Shown in pieces: positions 34,805 to 43,188 of a DNA stretch of 64,000 nt. The notes below the pieces were generated by a model that had not been told where the DNA came from, made no database searches, and saw only the letters and a list, made by a program, of their open reading frames with translations. The stretch spans positions 15,211 through 79,210 of the forward strand of contig JBCAZH010000008.1 of the NCBI GenBank assembly GCA_038533155.1, read 5' to 3'. Numbering within the stretch: position 1 is the first letter of the stretch; the number at the start of each line of letters is the position of its first letter. The DNA is from CALBPI01 sp038533155 (lineage in GTDB: Bacteria > Pseudomonadota > Gammaproteobacteria > Steroidobacterales > Woeseiaceae). A program made the translations under genes and the position numbers.

Positions 34805-36232
34805 ATGTCTCAGCAATTTGATGTCATCGTCATTGGCGGTGGCCCAGCCGGGTATCCTGCGGCCATCCGCGCAGCACAGCATGGGATGTCTGTTGCGTGT
34901 ATCGATGCATGGAAAAACTACGATGGTAGTCACGCATTCGGCGGCACATGCCTGAACGCCGGCTGCATTCCCTCCAAGGCCATGCTGGAGTCTTCCGAGC
35001 TGTTCCATCGTGCAGAGCACGAGTTCAAGCAGCACGGCATCGGTACTGGCAAAATTTCGTTGGATCTTGCCGCGATGCAAAAGCGCAAAGCGGGCATCGT
35101 GCGGCAGCTAACGAGCGGTATCGAGGCGTTGTTCAAGTCGAACAAGGTCACTGGGCTGCGCGGACACGGCAAACTGTTGGCAAACAAGAAAGTGGAGTTC
35201 ACGCCACTTGAAGGTGAGACTGAGACTCTGAGCGCCAAACATGTGATTCTCGCCTCTGGCTCTCAGCCCATTGAATTGCCAGGCATGGCTTTCGACGGCG
35301 AACGCATCGTCGATTCATGGGGCGCGTTGGAGTTCGACGCCGTACCGCAGCGTCTCGGGATCATTGGCGCTGGAGTCATCGGGCTGGAGTTAGGCAGTGT
35401 TTGGGGCCGGCTTGGCGCAGCAGTCACAGTGCTCGAAGCGATGCCGGAATTTCTCTCGATGGTGGATCGGGCGATTGCGAAAGATGCGGAGCGGCAGTTC
35501 CGCAAGCAAGGACTCGATATCCAGCTAGGTGCGAAAGTCAGCAGCGCCAAGGTCGAGGGCGATGAGGTTCACGTCACCTACGAGACCTCCGATGGTGAAA
35601 AGACGGCGGTGTTTGATCGCCTCGTCGTTGCGGTCGGACGGCGGCCCCACACCGAAGGTTTACTGGCCGAAGACGCTGGCGTATCTGTCGATGCTCGTGG
35701 CTTTATAGAAGTCGATGACGAGTGTCGGACCGGTGTGCAAGATGTTTACGCGGTCGGGGACTGCGTACGCGGCCCAATGTTGGCCCACAAAGGCACGGAA
35801 GAGGGGGTCATGGCTGCAGATCTGATCGCGGGCGAGGTCGCCGAGGTCAACTACGACGTGATTCCGTCTGTGGTCTACACCGCACCCGAGATTGCTTGGG
35901 TGGGCAAGACCGAGGAAGAAGTAAAAGCGACCGGCCAGTCTTACAAGGTAGGCACATTCCCATTCGCTGCAAGCGGGCGGGCCAAAGCGATGGAGCAAGC
36001 ATCGGGAATGGTCAAGATCGTTAGCGCCGAAGAGGACGACGAGATCCTTGGTGTCCACATAGTGGGACCTATGGCGGGCGAGCTCATCGGAGAGTTAGTG
36101 CTCGCAATGGAGTTTCGTGCCAGCACCGAAGACATCCAACGGACGGTCCATGCGCATCCAACGTTGTCTGAAGCCGTACATGAGGCAAGTTTGTCGGCTG
36201 ATAAGCGAGCGTTGCACGCCATCAATCGGTAA
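34805..36232 (+). CDS. lpdA: Dihydrolipoyl dehydrogenase (E3)
   Basis: A 475-residue FAD/NAD flavoprotein that reoxidises the lipoyl arm. It has the FAD-binding VIGGGPAGYPAAIRAAQHG, the redox disulfide GGTCLNAGCIPSKA, NAD fold IIGAGVIGLELGSVW and the C-terminal His-Glu motif HAHPTLSEA. The ribosome-binding site GAGGAAA lies just upstream. As the third gene of sucA-sucB-lpdA it probably serves this complex; it may also serve pyruvate dehydrogenase. The stop faces relA 27 bases away. Confidence 0.98.
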   Translation: MSQQFDVIVIGGGPAGYPAAIRAAQHGMSVACIDAWKNYDGSHAFGGTCLNAGCIPSKAMLESSELFHRAEHEFKQHGIGTGKISLDLAAMQKRKAGIVRQLTSGIEALFKSNKVTGLRGHGKLLANKKVEFTPLEGETETLSAKHVILASGSQPIELPGMAFDGERIVDSWGALEFDAVPQRLGIIGAGVIGLELGSVWGRLGAAVTVLEAMPEFLSMVDRAIAKDAERQFRKQGLDIQLGAKVSSAKVEGDEVHVTYETSDGEKTAVFDRLVVAVGRRPHTEGLLAEDAGVSVDARGFIEVDDECRTGVQDVYAVGDCVRGPMLAHKGTEEGVMAADLIAGEVAEVNYDVIPSVVYTAPEIAWVGKTEEEVKATGQSYKVGTFPFAASGRAKAMEQASGMVKIVSAEEDDEILGVHIVGPMAGELIGELVLAMEFRASTEDIQRTVHAHPTLSEAVHEASLSADKRALHAINR

Positions 36233-36259
36233 GGCTTAGAGCGTCGTCGCTACGCGAAG

Positions 36260-38389
36260 TTACTGAACGCGGTCGACACGTTCGACGTCGGGGAGTTGGC
36301 CAAGCTTAAGCAACATACGGTTGAGACTATCCAGGCTGTCGACTTCGGCGCTCACCGTCACGATTGCGCGCAGGCTTTTTCGGTCGATGCGCGACTCGTT
36401 GGCAAGAATGCGCACACTGTCGTCGGTGAGGGCGCCGCTAATGTCTTTTAGGAGACCGGTACGATCCCGGGCTTCGACGCGCAGCGTGACTGGATAGTGC
36501 CCGCTGGTTTGGCTTTCTCGCCAGCTGACCCGAAGGATTCGTTCAGGTTGCCGCTCGCTGAGTCGGATCAAAGATCGACAGTCTTGCCTGTGGATTGATA
36601 TGCCACGACCCACGGTGATGTAACCGGCGATAGGCTGCGGCGGGATCGGGTTGCAGCAACCGGCGAACTGAGTCATGACCTCGCCTGTCCCCTCCACAAT
36701 CACGCCACCGCGCTCGCGCGGCTTGTGTTTACGGCTGCGTTTTACCCGTCCTGTTTCTTCTTCCGGCGCGGCTGGCGTCAGCAGCGTCTGCGCCGCGTTG
36801 AATACCGCTGCCGTCGTGATGTCACCCGCGCCTAGCGCAACACAAAGATCATCGACATCATCGAATTTAAGTGCTTCGGCAAGCTTCGCGATCGGAAGAT
36901 CGCGGATTCCCACGCGTGATAGTTCACGCTCTAGGTGCTCGCGCCCTTGGCGCCGGTTGAGGTCTCTATCCTGCTGTCGAAACCAGGCACGCACCTTTGT
37001 GCGGTTACGCGCCGATACCAAAAATCCGGAGCGCGGAGACAACCAATCACGTGATGGTGAGGGTTGTTTGCCAGTGATAATCTCCACACGATCGCCGTTG
37101 CTGAGTTCGTGCGTCAACGTCACGATGCGCCCGTTGACTCGAGCACCTTTGCAGCGATGCCCGATCATTGTGTGCACGTGGTAGGCGAAGTCCAAAGGTG
37201 TGGCGCCCGCCGGGAGATCGATAATGTCGCCATCAGGGGTAATCGCATAAACGCGATCGTCGAAAACACCCTCGCTTAAGTTGTCGAGTAAATCACTGTC
37301 TGATGGGTTCGTGTCTTGCTCCAAGAGTTGGCGCAACCAAGCAATTTTTTGCTCGAACACGGCGTTGCCTGGGCCACCTTCTTTATAACGCCAATGCGCC
37401 GCTACACCGAGCTCAGCCTGTCGGTGCATGTCGTGAGTACGAATTTGGATCTCTACGGCTTGTCCCGCCGGGCCGACCACGGCGGTGTGTAGCGACTGGT
37501 AGTTGTTGCCCTTTGGATTGGCAATGTAGTCGTCAAACTCATCACGAATATACGGCCAGCGGTTGTGGACAATGCCGAGCGCTGTGTAGCACTCGGTGAT
37601 GGAGTCGACCAAGATGCGTACGGCGCGCACATCGTAAAGTGCATCGAGACTGACATCTTTGCGCGTCATCTTTCGCCAGATGGAATAGATATGTTTCGGT
37701 CGGCCATAGACGTGGGCATCGATGGCGGCGTCCGTGAGCAATGTCGACAGCTCTGCCGTCACGGACTCGATGTACGCTTCGCGCTCGCCGCGACGCTCGT
37801 CGAGCGCATGCGCAATGCGTTGGTATTCGTCGGGCTGCAGATAGCGGAACGCAAAATCCTCTAGCTCCCACTTTAGCTGCCAGATGCCTAACCGATTGGC
37901 GAGTGGTGCGAAAATTTCGCGGGTATCGCGCGCGAGCATCTGCTGCGTTTCGGTGTCTGAGGATTTGGCGGCGCGCAGATCGGCGACTTGAACAGCCAGT
38001 CGTACAATGACCAGCCGGAAATCATTGACGACGGCCAAGAGCATTCGCCGCAGAGCTTCGCCCTGAGCGGCAGGTAATTGCTCGCCGGGTGTCCATTGCC
38101 CGGGCAAAGATAATTCAAAAAGCTGTTTCAGTCCTGCGGCCATCGCGCCGATTTCGGCACCCGCATGGCGCTGAATCTGTCGCAAGCTTGTCGCTTGTGC
38201 GCGCAGTAGCGGCGCGAGCGCCGCCGTGAGCTCGAGCGTTCGCCCTAGCCCCAACGGTTGCATGACGGCCTCGGTGACTTCGGAGCCCAAACGTGCTGGA
38301 TCTGCCGCTGGCAAGCCTTCACGCAGCGCGTTCAGCCAGTTCGCAGCGTCCGAATCAGGTTCGGCGGGATCGCGTTGCTGCTCTGCCAT
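36260..38389 (-). CDS. relA: GTP pyrophosphokinase RelA (monofunctional ppGpp synthetase)
   Basis: A 709-residue ribosome-associated alarmone synthetase. The N-terminal HD region lacks the His-Asp hydrolase motif, so no hydrolysis is expected. The synthetase domain has YGRPKHIYSIWRKM and EFDDYIANPKGNNYQSLHT; the acidic ExDD motif is that of RelA rather than the RxKD of bifunctional enzymes. A TGS domain (VYAITPDGDIIDLPAGATPLDFAYHVHT), a Cys-containing zinc-finger region (FAGCCNPIPPQPIAGYITVGRGISIHRQDC) and a C-terminal ACT domain follow. The ATG at 38389 starts MAEQQRDPAEP; 85 unrelated codons upstream are excluded. Confidence 0.96.
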   Translation of the reverse strand: MAEQQRDPAEPDSDAANWLNALREGLPAADPARLGSEVTEAVMQPLGLGRTLELTAALAPLLRAQATSLRQIQRHAGAEIGAMAAGLKQLFELSLPGQWTPGEQLPAAQGEALRRMLLAVVNDFRLVIVRLAVQVADLRAAKSSDTETQQMLARDTREIFAPLANRLGIWQLKWELEDFAFRYLQPDEYQRIAHALDERRGEREAYIESVTAELSTLLTDAAIDAHVYGRPKHIYSIWRKMTRKDVSLDALYDVRAVRILVDSITECYTALGIVHNRWPYIRDEFDDYIANPKGNNYQSLHTAVVGPAGQAVEIQIRTHDMHRQAELGVAAHWRYKEGGPGNAVFEQKIAWLRQLLEQDTNPSDSDLLDNLSEGVFDDRVYAITPDGDIIDLPAGATPLDFAYHVHTMIGHRCKGARVNGRIVTLTHELSNGDRVEIITGKQPSPSRDWLSPRSGFLVSARNRTKVRAWFRQQDRDLNRRQGREHLERELSRVGIRDLPIAKLAEALKFDDVDDLCVALGAGDITTAAVFNAAQTLLTPAAPEEETGRVKRSRKHKPRERGGVIVEGTGEVMTQFAGCCNPIPPQPIAGYITVGRGISIHRQDCRSLIRLSERQPERILRVSWRESQTSGHYPVTLRVEARDRTGLLKDISGALTDDSVRILANESRIDRKSLRAIVTVSAEVDSLDSLNRMLLKLGQLPDVERVDRVQ

Positions 38390-38509
38390 AGGTCTGGATG
38401 TCGTTGGCACGCGACAGCGTGCGTTTTGCCCGTTGGATGAAGCCGGTATGATACGCGAATAGCGCGCGTCTGAAACGCGCCGAGCTTTAGGAATGGCCGA
38501 GGAGCGATC

Positions 38510-39085
38510 ATGCCACGGGGAAACTCGATAACGTCCGCCTGTGCGGCGGCCGCAGTGCTTATGTTGGCGGTGCCTGCATCGGCAGATGAGCTGGATCTCA
38601 GCGTTAACGACGATACGGCGCGTCTGACATACCAGTGGAATCACCCAACACGCGCGGTGCGCGTTGATGGCGGGTGGCTACACAATCAAGATCGGGGCGA
38701 TGTGATCCATCTGGGAGTGCACGTGACGGGTGATGCCTCCAGTGGCAACGCGCCGTTGGTTGGTGGCGTTGGCGGTCGTCTGGTGCATGTCAGTCCGGAT
38801 ATCGGTCCACTCGACGCGACGGTTCTCGCGATCGGCGGGTTCTTTCGCTATACGTTGCCGAAATATAATCGATTCAACATTTACGGCCATGGTTACATCG
38901 CACCCGACGTGCTTGCGTTTGGCGATGGCGACCAATTTACAGAGATCGAGGCGCGCGTGGGTTACAACGTCCTCCGAAACGCAGACGTGTTTATCGGAGT
39001 CCGTCACATCAAGACCGATTTCGACCCAGCAGGTGAGTTAACCAGCGACAACGGATTACACGTAGGCATTCAGCTGAGATTCTGA
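38510..39085 (+). CDS. YfaZ-like outer-membrane protein
   Basis: A 191-residue exported protein with a signal peptide (ITSACAAAAVLMLAVPASA) and a small beta-barrel of alternating strands ending DNGLHVGIQLRF with terminal Phe. The central GGVGGRLVHVSPD and FRYTLPKYNRFNIYGHGYIAPDVLAFGDGDQFTEIEARVGYNVLRNADVFIGVRHI fit the YfaZ family, whose function is unknown. Ribosome-binding site GAGGAG is 7 bases upstream. It is divergent from relA and followed by yebC. Confidence 0.8.
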   Translation: MPRGNSITSACAAAAVLMLAVPASADELDLSVNDDTARLTYQWNHPTRAVRVDGGWLHNQDRGDVIHLGVHVTGDASSGNAPLVGGVGGRLVHVSPDIGPLDATVLAIGGFFRYTLPKYNRFNIYGHGYIAPDVLAFGDGDQFTEIEARVGYNVLRNADVFIGVRHIKTDFDPAGELTSDNGLHVGIQLRF

Positions 39086-39119
39086 CCTACGTAGCAAATA
39101 CAGCAGGAGACAAGATCGA

Positions 39120-39869
39120 ATGGCAGGACACAGTAAGTGGGCCAATATTCAGCATCGCAAAGGCGCGCAAGACAAGAAGCGCGCGAAGATTTTCACGAAA
39201 CTGATACGTGAGATTACCGTCGCCGCGCGCATGGGCGGCGGTGATATGGATGCCAATCCACGGTTGCGGCTCGCCGTCGACAAAGCCAAGGGGCAAAGCA
39301 TGCCCAAGGACAACATCGAGCGTGCGATCAAACGGGGCGCCGGCGAGATGGATGGCGACGACTATCAAGAAATTCGTTACGAAGGTTACGGGCCGGGCGG
39401 TACTGCCGTGATGGTCGACTGCATGACAGACAATAGAAACCGCACGGTCGCTGAGGTGCGTCATGCGTTTTCGAAGTTTGGTGGGAACCTCGGTGCGGAT
39501 GGATCCGTGGCCTATCTGTTTTCGCAAGTGGGGCTGCTGTCCTACGGGGCGGAATCGGATGAAGACGCTGTGATGGAAGCTGCGATCGAAGCGGGCGCGG
39601 AGGATGTCGTTGTGGCGGACGATGGTTCGATTGAAGTGATCACAGCGCCGCCTGAGTTCGAAGTGGTCCGTGATGCAATGCTGAATGCAGACCTAGCGCC
39701 GGAGACGGCTGAAGTCACGATGAGAGCGTCGACCACCGCGGTACTTGAGCTAAAAGAAGCGGAAACCATGCTCAAATTGCTCGATATGCTTGAGGATCTC
39801 GATGATGTTCAGGAGGTCTACAGCAACGCTGATTTTCCCGATACCGTGATGGCAGCGTTGTCGGCTTAG
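39120..39869 (+). CDS. yebC: YebC/PmpR family translational/transcriptional regulator
   Basis: A 249-residue three-domain YebC/TACO1 protein starting MAGHSKWANIQHRKGAQDKKRAKIFTKLIREITVAAR. It also has the family stretch GGGDMDANPRLRLAVDKAKGQSMPKDNIERAIKRG and YEGYGPGGTAVMVDCMTDNRNRTVAEVRHAFSKFGGNLG. Members have been described as DNA-binding regulators and more recently as helpers of ribosomes at difficult peptide motifs. It heads the yebC-ruvC-ruvA-ruvB cluster, the usual arrangement, with only 10 bases before the proposed ruvC start. Confidence 0.97.
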   Translation: MAGHSKWANIQHRKGAQDKKRAKIFTKLIREITVAARMGGGDMDANPRLRLAVDKAKGQSMPKDNIERAIKRGAGEMDGDDYQEIRYEGYGPGGTAVMVDCMTDNRNRTVAEVRHAFSKFGGNLGADGSVAYLFSQVGLLSYGAESDEDAVMEAAIEAGAEDVVVADDGSIEVITAPPEFEVVRDAMLNADLAPETAEVTMRASTTAVLELKEAETMLKLLDMLEDLDDVQEVYSNADFPDTVMAALSA

Positions 39870-39879
39870 GAGACTCACT

Positions 39880-40380
39880 ATCATCATTTTGGGAATCGAT
39901 CCCGGTTCGCGTGTGACAGGATACGGCTGCGTTCGGTTTGAGCGCGATAAACCCGTGTATATCGAGGCGGGTGTGATCCGCACGTCGCACGACGAATTCA
40001 ACCAGCGTCTGAAAGAAATCCACGACGGGGTCGCGATGTTGGTCGATCGGTTGCAGCCCGATGCGGTGGCCGTCGAGCAAGTCTTTGTAAGCCGTAATGC
40101 GTCCAGCGCGCTTAAGTTGGGCGCGGCGCGCTCAGCGGCGATTTGTGCAACGTTCGCTCGCGCGCCAACGCTCGCTGAATACGCACCAAGAGCGATCAAG
40201 CAAGCGGTAACGGGCACCGGATCTGCGACCAAGGAGCAGGTGCAGCATATGGTGCGTGCGCTAATGGGCATCGATCAGCCGCTCGCGATCGACGCATCAG
40301 ATGCACTCGCGGTCGCGGTTTGCCACGGCAATAGCCAGCATCTCCAAGAACGCTTAAACCGCATGGCGGTGCGTCGATGA
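39880..40380 (+). CDS. ruvC: Holliday-junction resolvase RuvC (probable non-standard ATC start)
   Basis: RuvC cleaves Holliday junctions in the RuvABC resolvasome. Catalytic acids are visible in ILGIDPGSRVTGYG (Asp), AVEQVFV (Glu) and IDASDALAVAVCH (Asp). Beta-strand 1 requires residues upstream of the first standard start, a TTG at 39889 that would begin MGIDPGS. The ribosome-binding site AGGAG (39868-39872) is 7 bases from the codon ATC at 39880, which would give (M)IILGIDPG with the Asp at position 7 as in E. coli. TTG would be 16 bases away. The end overlaps ruvA by ATGA. Start codon is either ATC, TTG or a base error. Confidence 0.93.
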   Translation: MIILGIDPGSRVTGYGCVRFERDKPVYIEAGVIRTSHDEFNQRLKEIHDGVAMLVDRLQPDAVAVEQVFVSRNASSALKLGAARSAAICATFARAPTLAEYAPRAIKQAVTGTGSATKEQVQHMVRALMGIDQPLAIDASDALAVAVCHGNSQHLQERLNRMAVRR

Positions 40381-40991
40381 TCAGTTATCTCAAAGGGCAA
40401 CTGATGGCGAAGCAGGCACCGGCGATCGTGATCGAGACCGGCGGTATCGGCTACGAGGTGGAAACACCAATGTCCACCTATTTACATCTTCCCAGCGTCG
40501 GTTCCGAGGTCATGATCCTGACGCATTTCCTGGTCCGCGAAGACGCCCAGTTGTTGTACGGCTTCGCCACGGAAGAAGAGCGCATGCTGTTCAAAAACTT
40601 GCTGCGCGTCTCCGGAGTTGGCGCACGTATTGCGCTCGCAATTTTGAGCGGCATCAGCGTAGCGGGATTCAGGCAGTGTATCGAATTGGACGACGTTGCA
40701 ACGTTGATCAAGGTGCCGGGCATTGGACGGAAAACGGCGGAGCGACTGATCATCGAGATGCGTGACAGACTGAAGCCGGCCAGTGGCGCGCTCGCCAAGA
40801 ACCCGACCGCCGTGGTTGAACCGTCGACTGACGGTCGCGGCGATGCGCTGCAAGCGATGGTAGCGCTAGGGTACAAAGAGACGGAGGTTCGTAAGTTGAT
40901 CGCTACGGTTGCCAAGACGGCCGAGGCGCAAACTGCTGAGGATTACATCCGTCTTTGTTTGAAGCAGATCGCAGGTAAGGGTGCGGCATGA
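40377..40991 (+). CDS. ruvA: Holliday-junction branch-migration protein RuvA
   Basis: A 204-residue junction-binding protein that loads RuvB. It starts MISYLKGQL, followed by the OB-fold GGIGYEVETPMSTYLHLP and LTHFLVREDAQLLYGFATEEERMLFKNLLRVSGVGARIALAILSG with the first helix-hairpin-helix, then VPGIGRKTAERLIIEMRDRL. Domain III (ALQAMVALGYKETEVRKLIA) touches RuvB. The ATG overlaps the ruvC stop, and the stop overlaps ruvB (ATGA), so the three are translationally coupled. Confidence 0.98.
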   Translation: MISYLKGQLMAKQAPAIVIETGGIGYEVETPMSTYLHLPSVGSEVMILTHFLVREDAQLLYGFATEEERMLFKNLLRVSGVGARIALAILSGISVAGFRQCIELDDVATLIKVPGIGRKTAERLIIEMRDRLKPASGALAKNPTAVVEPSTDGRGDALQAMVALGYKETEVRKLIATVAKTAEAQTAEDYIRLCLKQIAGKGAA

Positions 40992-42046
40992 GTGATGATG
41001 CGCGGGTGATCTCAGCGGTTTCGGCGCCAGAGGACGGTGCGTTTGATCGAGCGATTCGGCCAAAGACGCTGGCGGAGTATGAGGGGCAGCCGTCGGTGCG
41101 CGAGCAAATGGAGATCTTCATTGGCGCGGCTCGAAATCGGAGCGAAGCGCTCGATCATGTACTGATCTTTGGACCACCGGGCCTTGGCAAAACGACCCTC
41201 GCCCACATTATCGCGCACGAACTCGGCGCAGGACTCAGGCAAACCTCCGGGCCAGTTCTCGAACGTCCGGGAGATCTGGCGGCGATTTTGACGAATCTCG
41301 AACCCAACGATGTTCTGTTTGTGGACGAGATTCATCGACTGAGTCCGGTGGTCGAAGAAGTACTCTACCCGGCGATGGAGGACTTTCAGTTGGATATCGT
41401 CATCGGCGAGGGTCCGGCCGCGCGCTCGATCAAACTCGACCTTCCGCCGTTCACTCTGGTCGGCGCCACGACGCGTGCCGGTCTGCTCACATCCCCGCTC
41501 CGGGACCGGTTCGGTATCGTGCAGCGATTGGAGTTTTATGGTGCAAAGGATCTTGCGGGGATCGTCGATCGGTCGGCCAGCATCTTGAATTTGCCGATCG
41601 AGTCAGATGGTGCGCAACAAATCGCATCCAGATCACGCGGAACACCGCGGATCGCCAATCGCTTGCTCCGCCGAGTAAGAGATTACGCCGAAGTTCGAGG
41701 CACCGGCGTCGTCGATTTAAAAGCAGCTACCGAAGCCATGGATATGCTGGAAGTCGACCCACATGGTTTCGATTCGATGGATCGACGGCTGCTGCTCGCG
41801 ATCATTGAGAAGTTCGACGGTGGGCCGGTCGGCGTAGATAGTCTCGCGGCAGCGATCGGCGAGGAGCGGGGAACTATCGAGGATGTGATTGAGCCTTACC
41901 TGATACAACAAGGGTTCATGATGCGCACCGCGCGAGGCCGCGTGGCGACCCGCCATGCCTATTTGCACTTCGGACTGCCTGCGCCGACAGGTGGCGCTGG
42001 CAGTGACGCATTGCCGCTGTTCGACGCAGACGAAGATCAGCGCTAG
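40988..42046 (+). CDS. ruvB: Holliday-junction branch-migration helicase RuvB
   Basis: A 352-residue AAA+ motor that drives branch migration. Walker A GPPGLGKTT near residue 61, LFVDEIHRLSP Walker B, sensor-1 LVGATTRAGLLTSPLRDRFG with arginine finger, and a C-terminal winged helix ending TARGRVATRHAYLHFGLPAP. The ATG overlaps the ruvA stop. The usual ybgC thioesterase before tolQ is not found in the 27 bases to tolQ. Confidence 0.98.
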   Translation: MSDDARVISAVSAPEDGAFDRAIRPKTLAEYEGQPSVREQMEIFIGAARNRSEALDHVLIFGPPGLGKTTLAHIIAHELGAGLRQTSGPVLERPGDLAAILTNLEPNDVLFVDEIHRLSPVVEEVLYPAMEDFQLDIVIGEGPAARSIKLDLPPFTLVGATTRAGLLTSPLRDRFGIVQRLEFYGAKDLAGIVDRSASILNLPIESDGAQQIASRSRGTPRIANRLLRRVRDYAEVRGTGVVDLKAATEAMDMLEVDPHGFDSMDRRLLLAIIEKFDGGPVGVDSLAAAIGEERGTIEDVIEPYLIQQGFMMRTARGRVATRHAYLHFGLPAPTGGAGSDALPLFDADEDQR

Positions 42047-42073
42047 ATCGGGTTCAACTGAGGAACTAAAACG

Positions 42074-42757
42074 ATGTCTATTTTGGAGCTGATGCTCGAT
42101 GCCGGATGGGTGGTAAAGGGCGTAATGTTGATGCTGCTCGCTGCGTCTGTGTACTCGTGGTTCACGATTTTTCGAAAGCGCGGCATGCTGCGACGGGTGC
42201 AGGCTGCTGCCGACCGCTTCGAGGGTGAGTTTTGGTCGGGTTCCGATCTCTCGACGTTGTATCGAGGCGTTGCCGCCGGCCAAAACGCGGGGCCGGGAAT
42301 GCCGGCCATTTTCGAAGCTGGGTTCCGAGAGTTCTCTCGTCTCGCGCAACAAGATGATGTGTCGCCCGAGCGTGTCGTGGAGACTGCGCGGCGCGCGATG
42401 CGCGTAAGCATGACGCGCGAGACGGAAACGCTCGAGCAAGGGCTGGCATCTCTCGCCACGATTGGATCAACGAGTCCCTATGTTGGGCTGTTCGGAACGG
42501 TATGGGGAATCATGAATTCGTTTACCAGTCTCGGTACCGGAAACCAGGTCGCAACGCTTCAATCGGTGGCGCCGGGAATCGCCGAAGCACTGGTGGCGAC
42601 AGCGATGGGTTTGTTCGCTGCCATCCCTGCTGTCGTGTTCTTTAATCGCTTGTCCGATCGTCTGGGACGTATCGAAACGCGCTTCGATACGTTTGTCGAC
42701 GAGTTCGTCAGCATTCTCGAGCGGCATGCTCGGCGCAGAACCGGTGGTGCGGCATGA
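42074..42757 (+). CDS. tolQ: Tol-Pal system proton-channel protein TolQ
   Basis: A 227-residue ExbB/MotA-family inner-membrane protein with three membrane segments (WVVKGVMLMLLAASVYSWF near 15, and two in the second half). The hallmark LASIATIGSTSPYVGLFGTVWGIMNSF appears as ASLATIGSTSPYVGLFGTVWGIMNSF, followed by SVAPGIAEALVATAMGLFAAIPAVVFFN. With TolR it uses the proton motive force to energise TolA. The ATG overlap with tolR indicates coupling. Confidence 0.97.
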   Translation: MSILELMLDAGWVVKGVMLMLLAASVYSWFTIFRKRGMLRRVQAAADRFEGEFWSGSDLSTLYRGVAAGQNAGPGMPAIFEAGFREFSRLAQQDDVSPERVVETARRAMRVSMTRETETLEQGLASLATIGSTSPYVGLFGTVWGIMNSFTSLGTGNQVATLQSVAPGIAEALVATAMGLFAAIPAVVFFNRLSDRLGRIETRFDTFVDEFVSILERHARRRTGGAA

Positions 42758-43188
42758 ACAAGCGGCACCTGATGGGCGAGATCAATGTGGTGCCTTACAT
42801 CGACGTCATGCTCGTCTTGCTGATCATTTTTATGGTGACTGCACCTTTGTTAACGCAGGGGATCGAGGTCGAATTGCCGAAGGCTGATGCGGCGCCCATT
42901 GAAGTGCCACAGGATGAACAAGTCCTGCCGATTGTTCTGTCGATCAATGCCGAGGGTGAGTTGTTTCTCAATCTGGGTGCCAATAAAACGCAGCCGGTCG
43001 CTGCCGATGCGGTTGTCGAGCGTGTCAGCATCGTGCTCGGGCGTCGGGCGGATACACCCGTTTTGGTTAAGGCAGATCAAGCTGTGCCTTATGGTCGCGT
43101 CGTGCAGGGCATGGTGCTGCTCCAACAGGCGGGTGCTGATTCCGTTGGATTCATTACTGACCCGAGTGTGCTTGACGAGGCACCATGA
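42754..43188 (+). CDS. tolR: Tol-Pal system protein TolR
   Basis: A 144-residue ExbD-family protein with one membrane segment carrying the proton-channel Asp (INVVPYIDVMLVLLIIFMVTAPLL). The periplasmic domain contains VLVKADQAVPYGRVVQGMVLLQQAGADSVGFIT, the typical TolR end. It overlaps tolQ upstream and tolA downstream by 4 bases each. Confidence 0.97.
   Translation: MNKRHLMGEINVVPYIDVMLVLLIIFMVTAPLLTQGIEVELPKADAAPIEVPQDEQVLPIVLSINAEGELFLNLGANKTQPVAADAVVERVSIVLGRRADTPVLVKADQAVPYGRVVQGMVLLQQAGADSVGFITDPSVLDEAP

Noticed and set aside
38390..38644. 85-residue N-terminal extension of RelA
   Set aside because: The extra residues are basic and non-conserved, and the frame runs through the divergent YfaZ-like start region; MAEQQRDPAEP is the sensible start.
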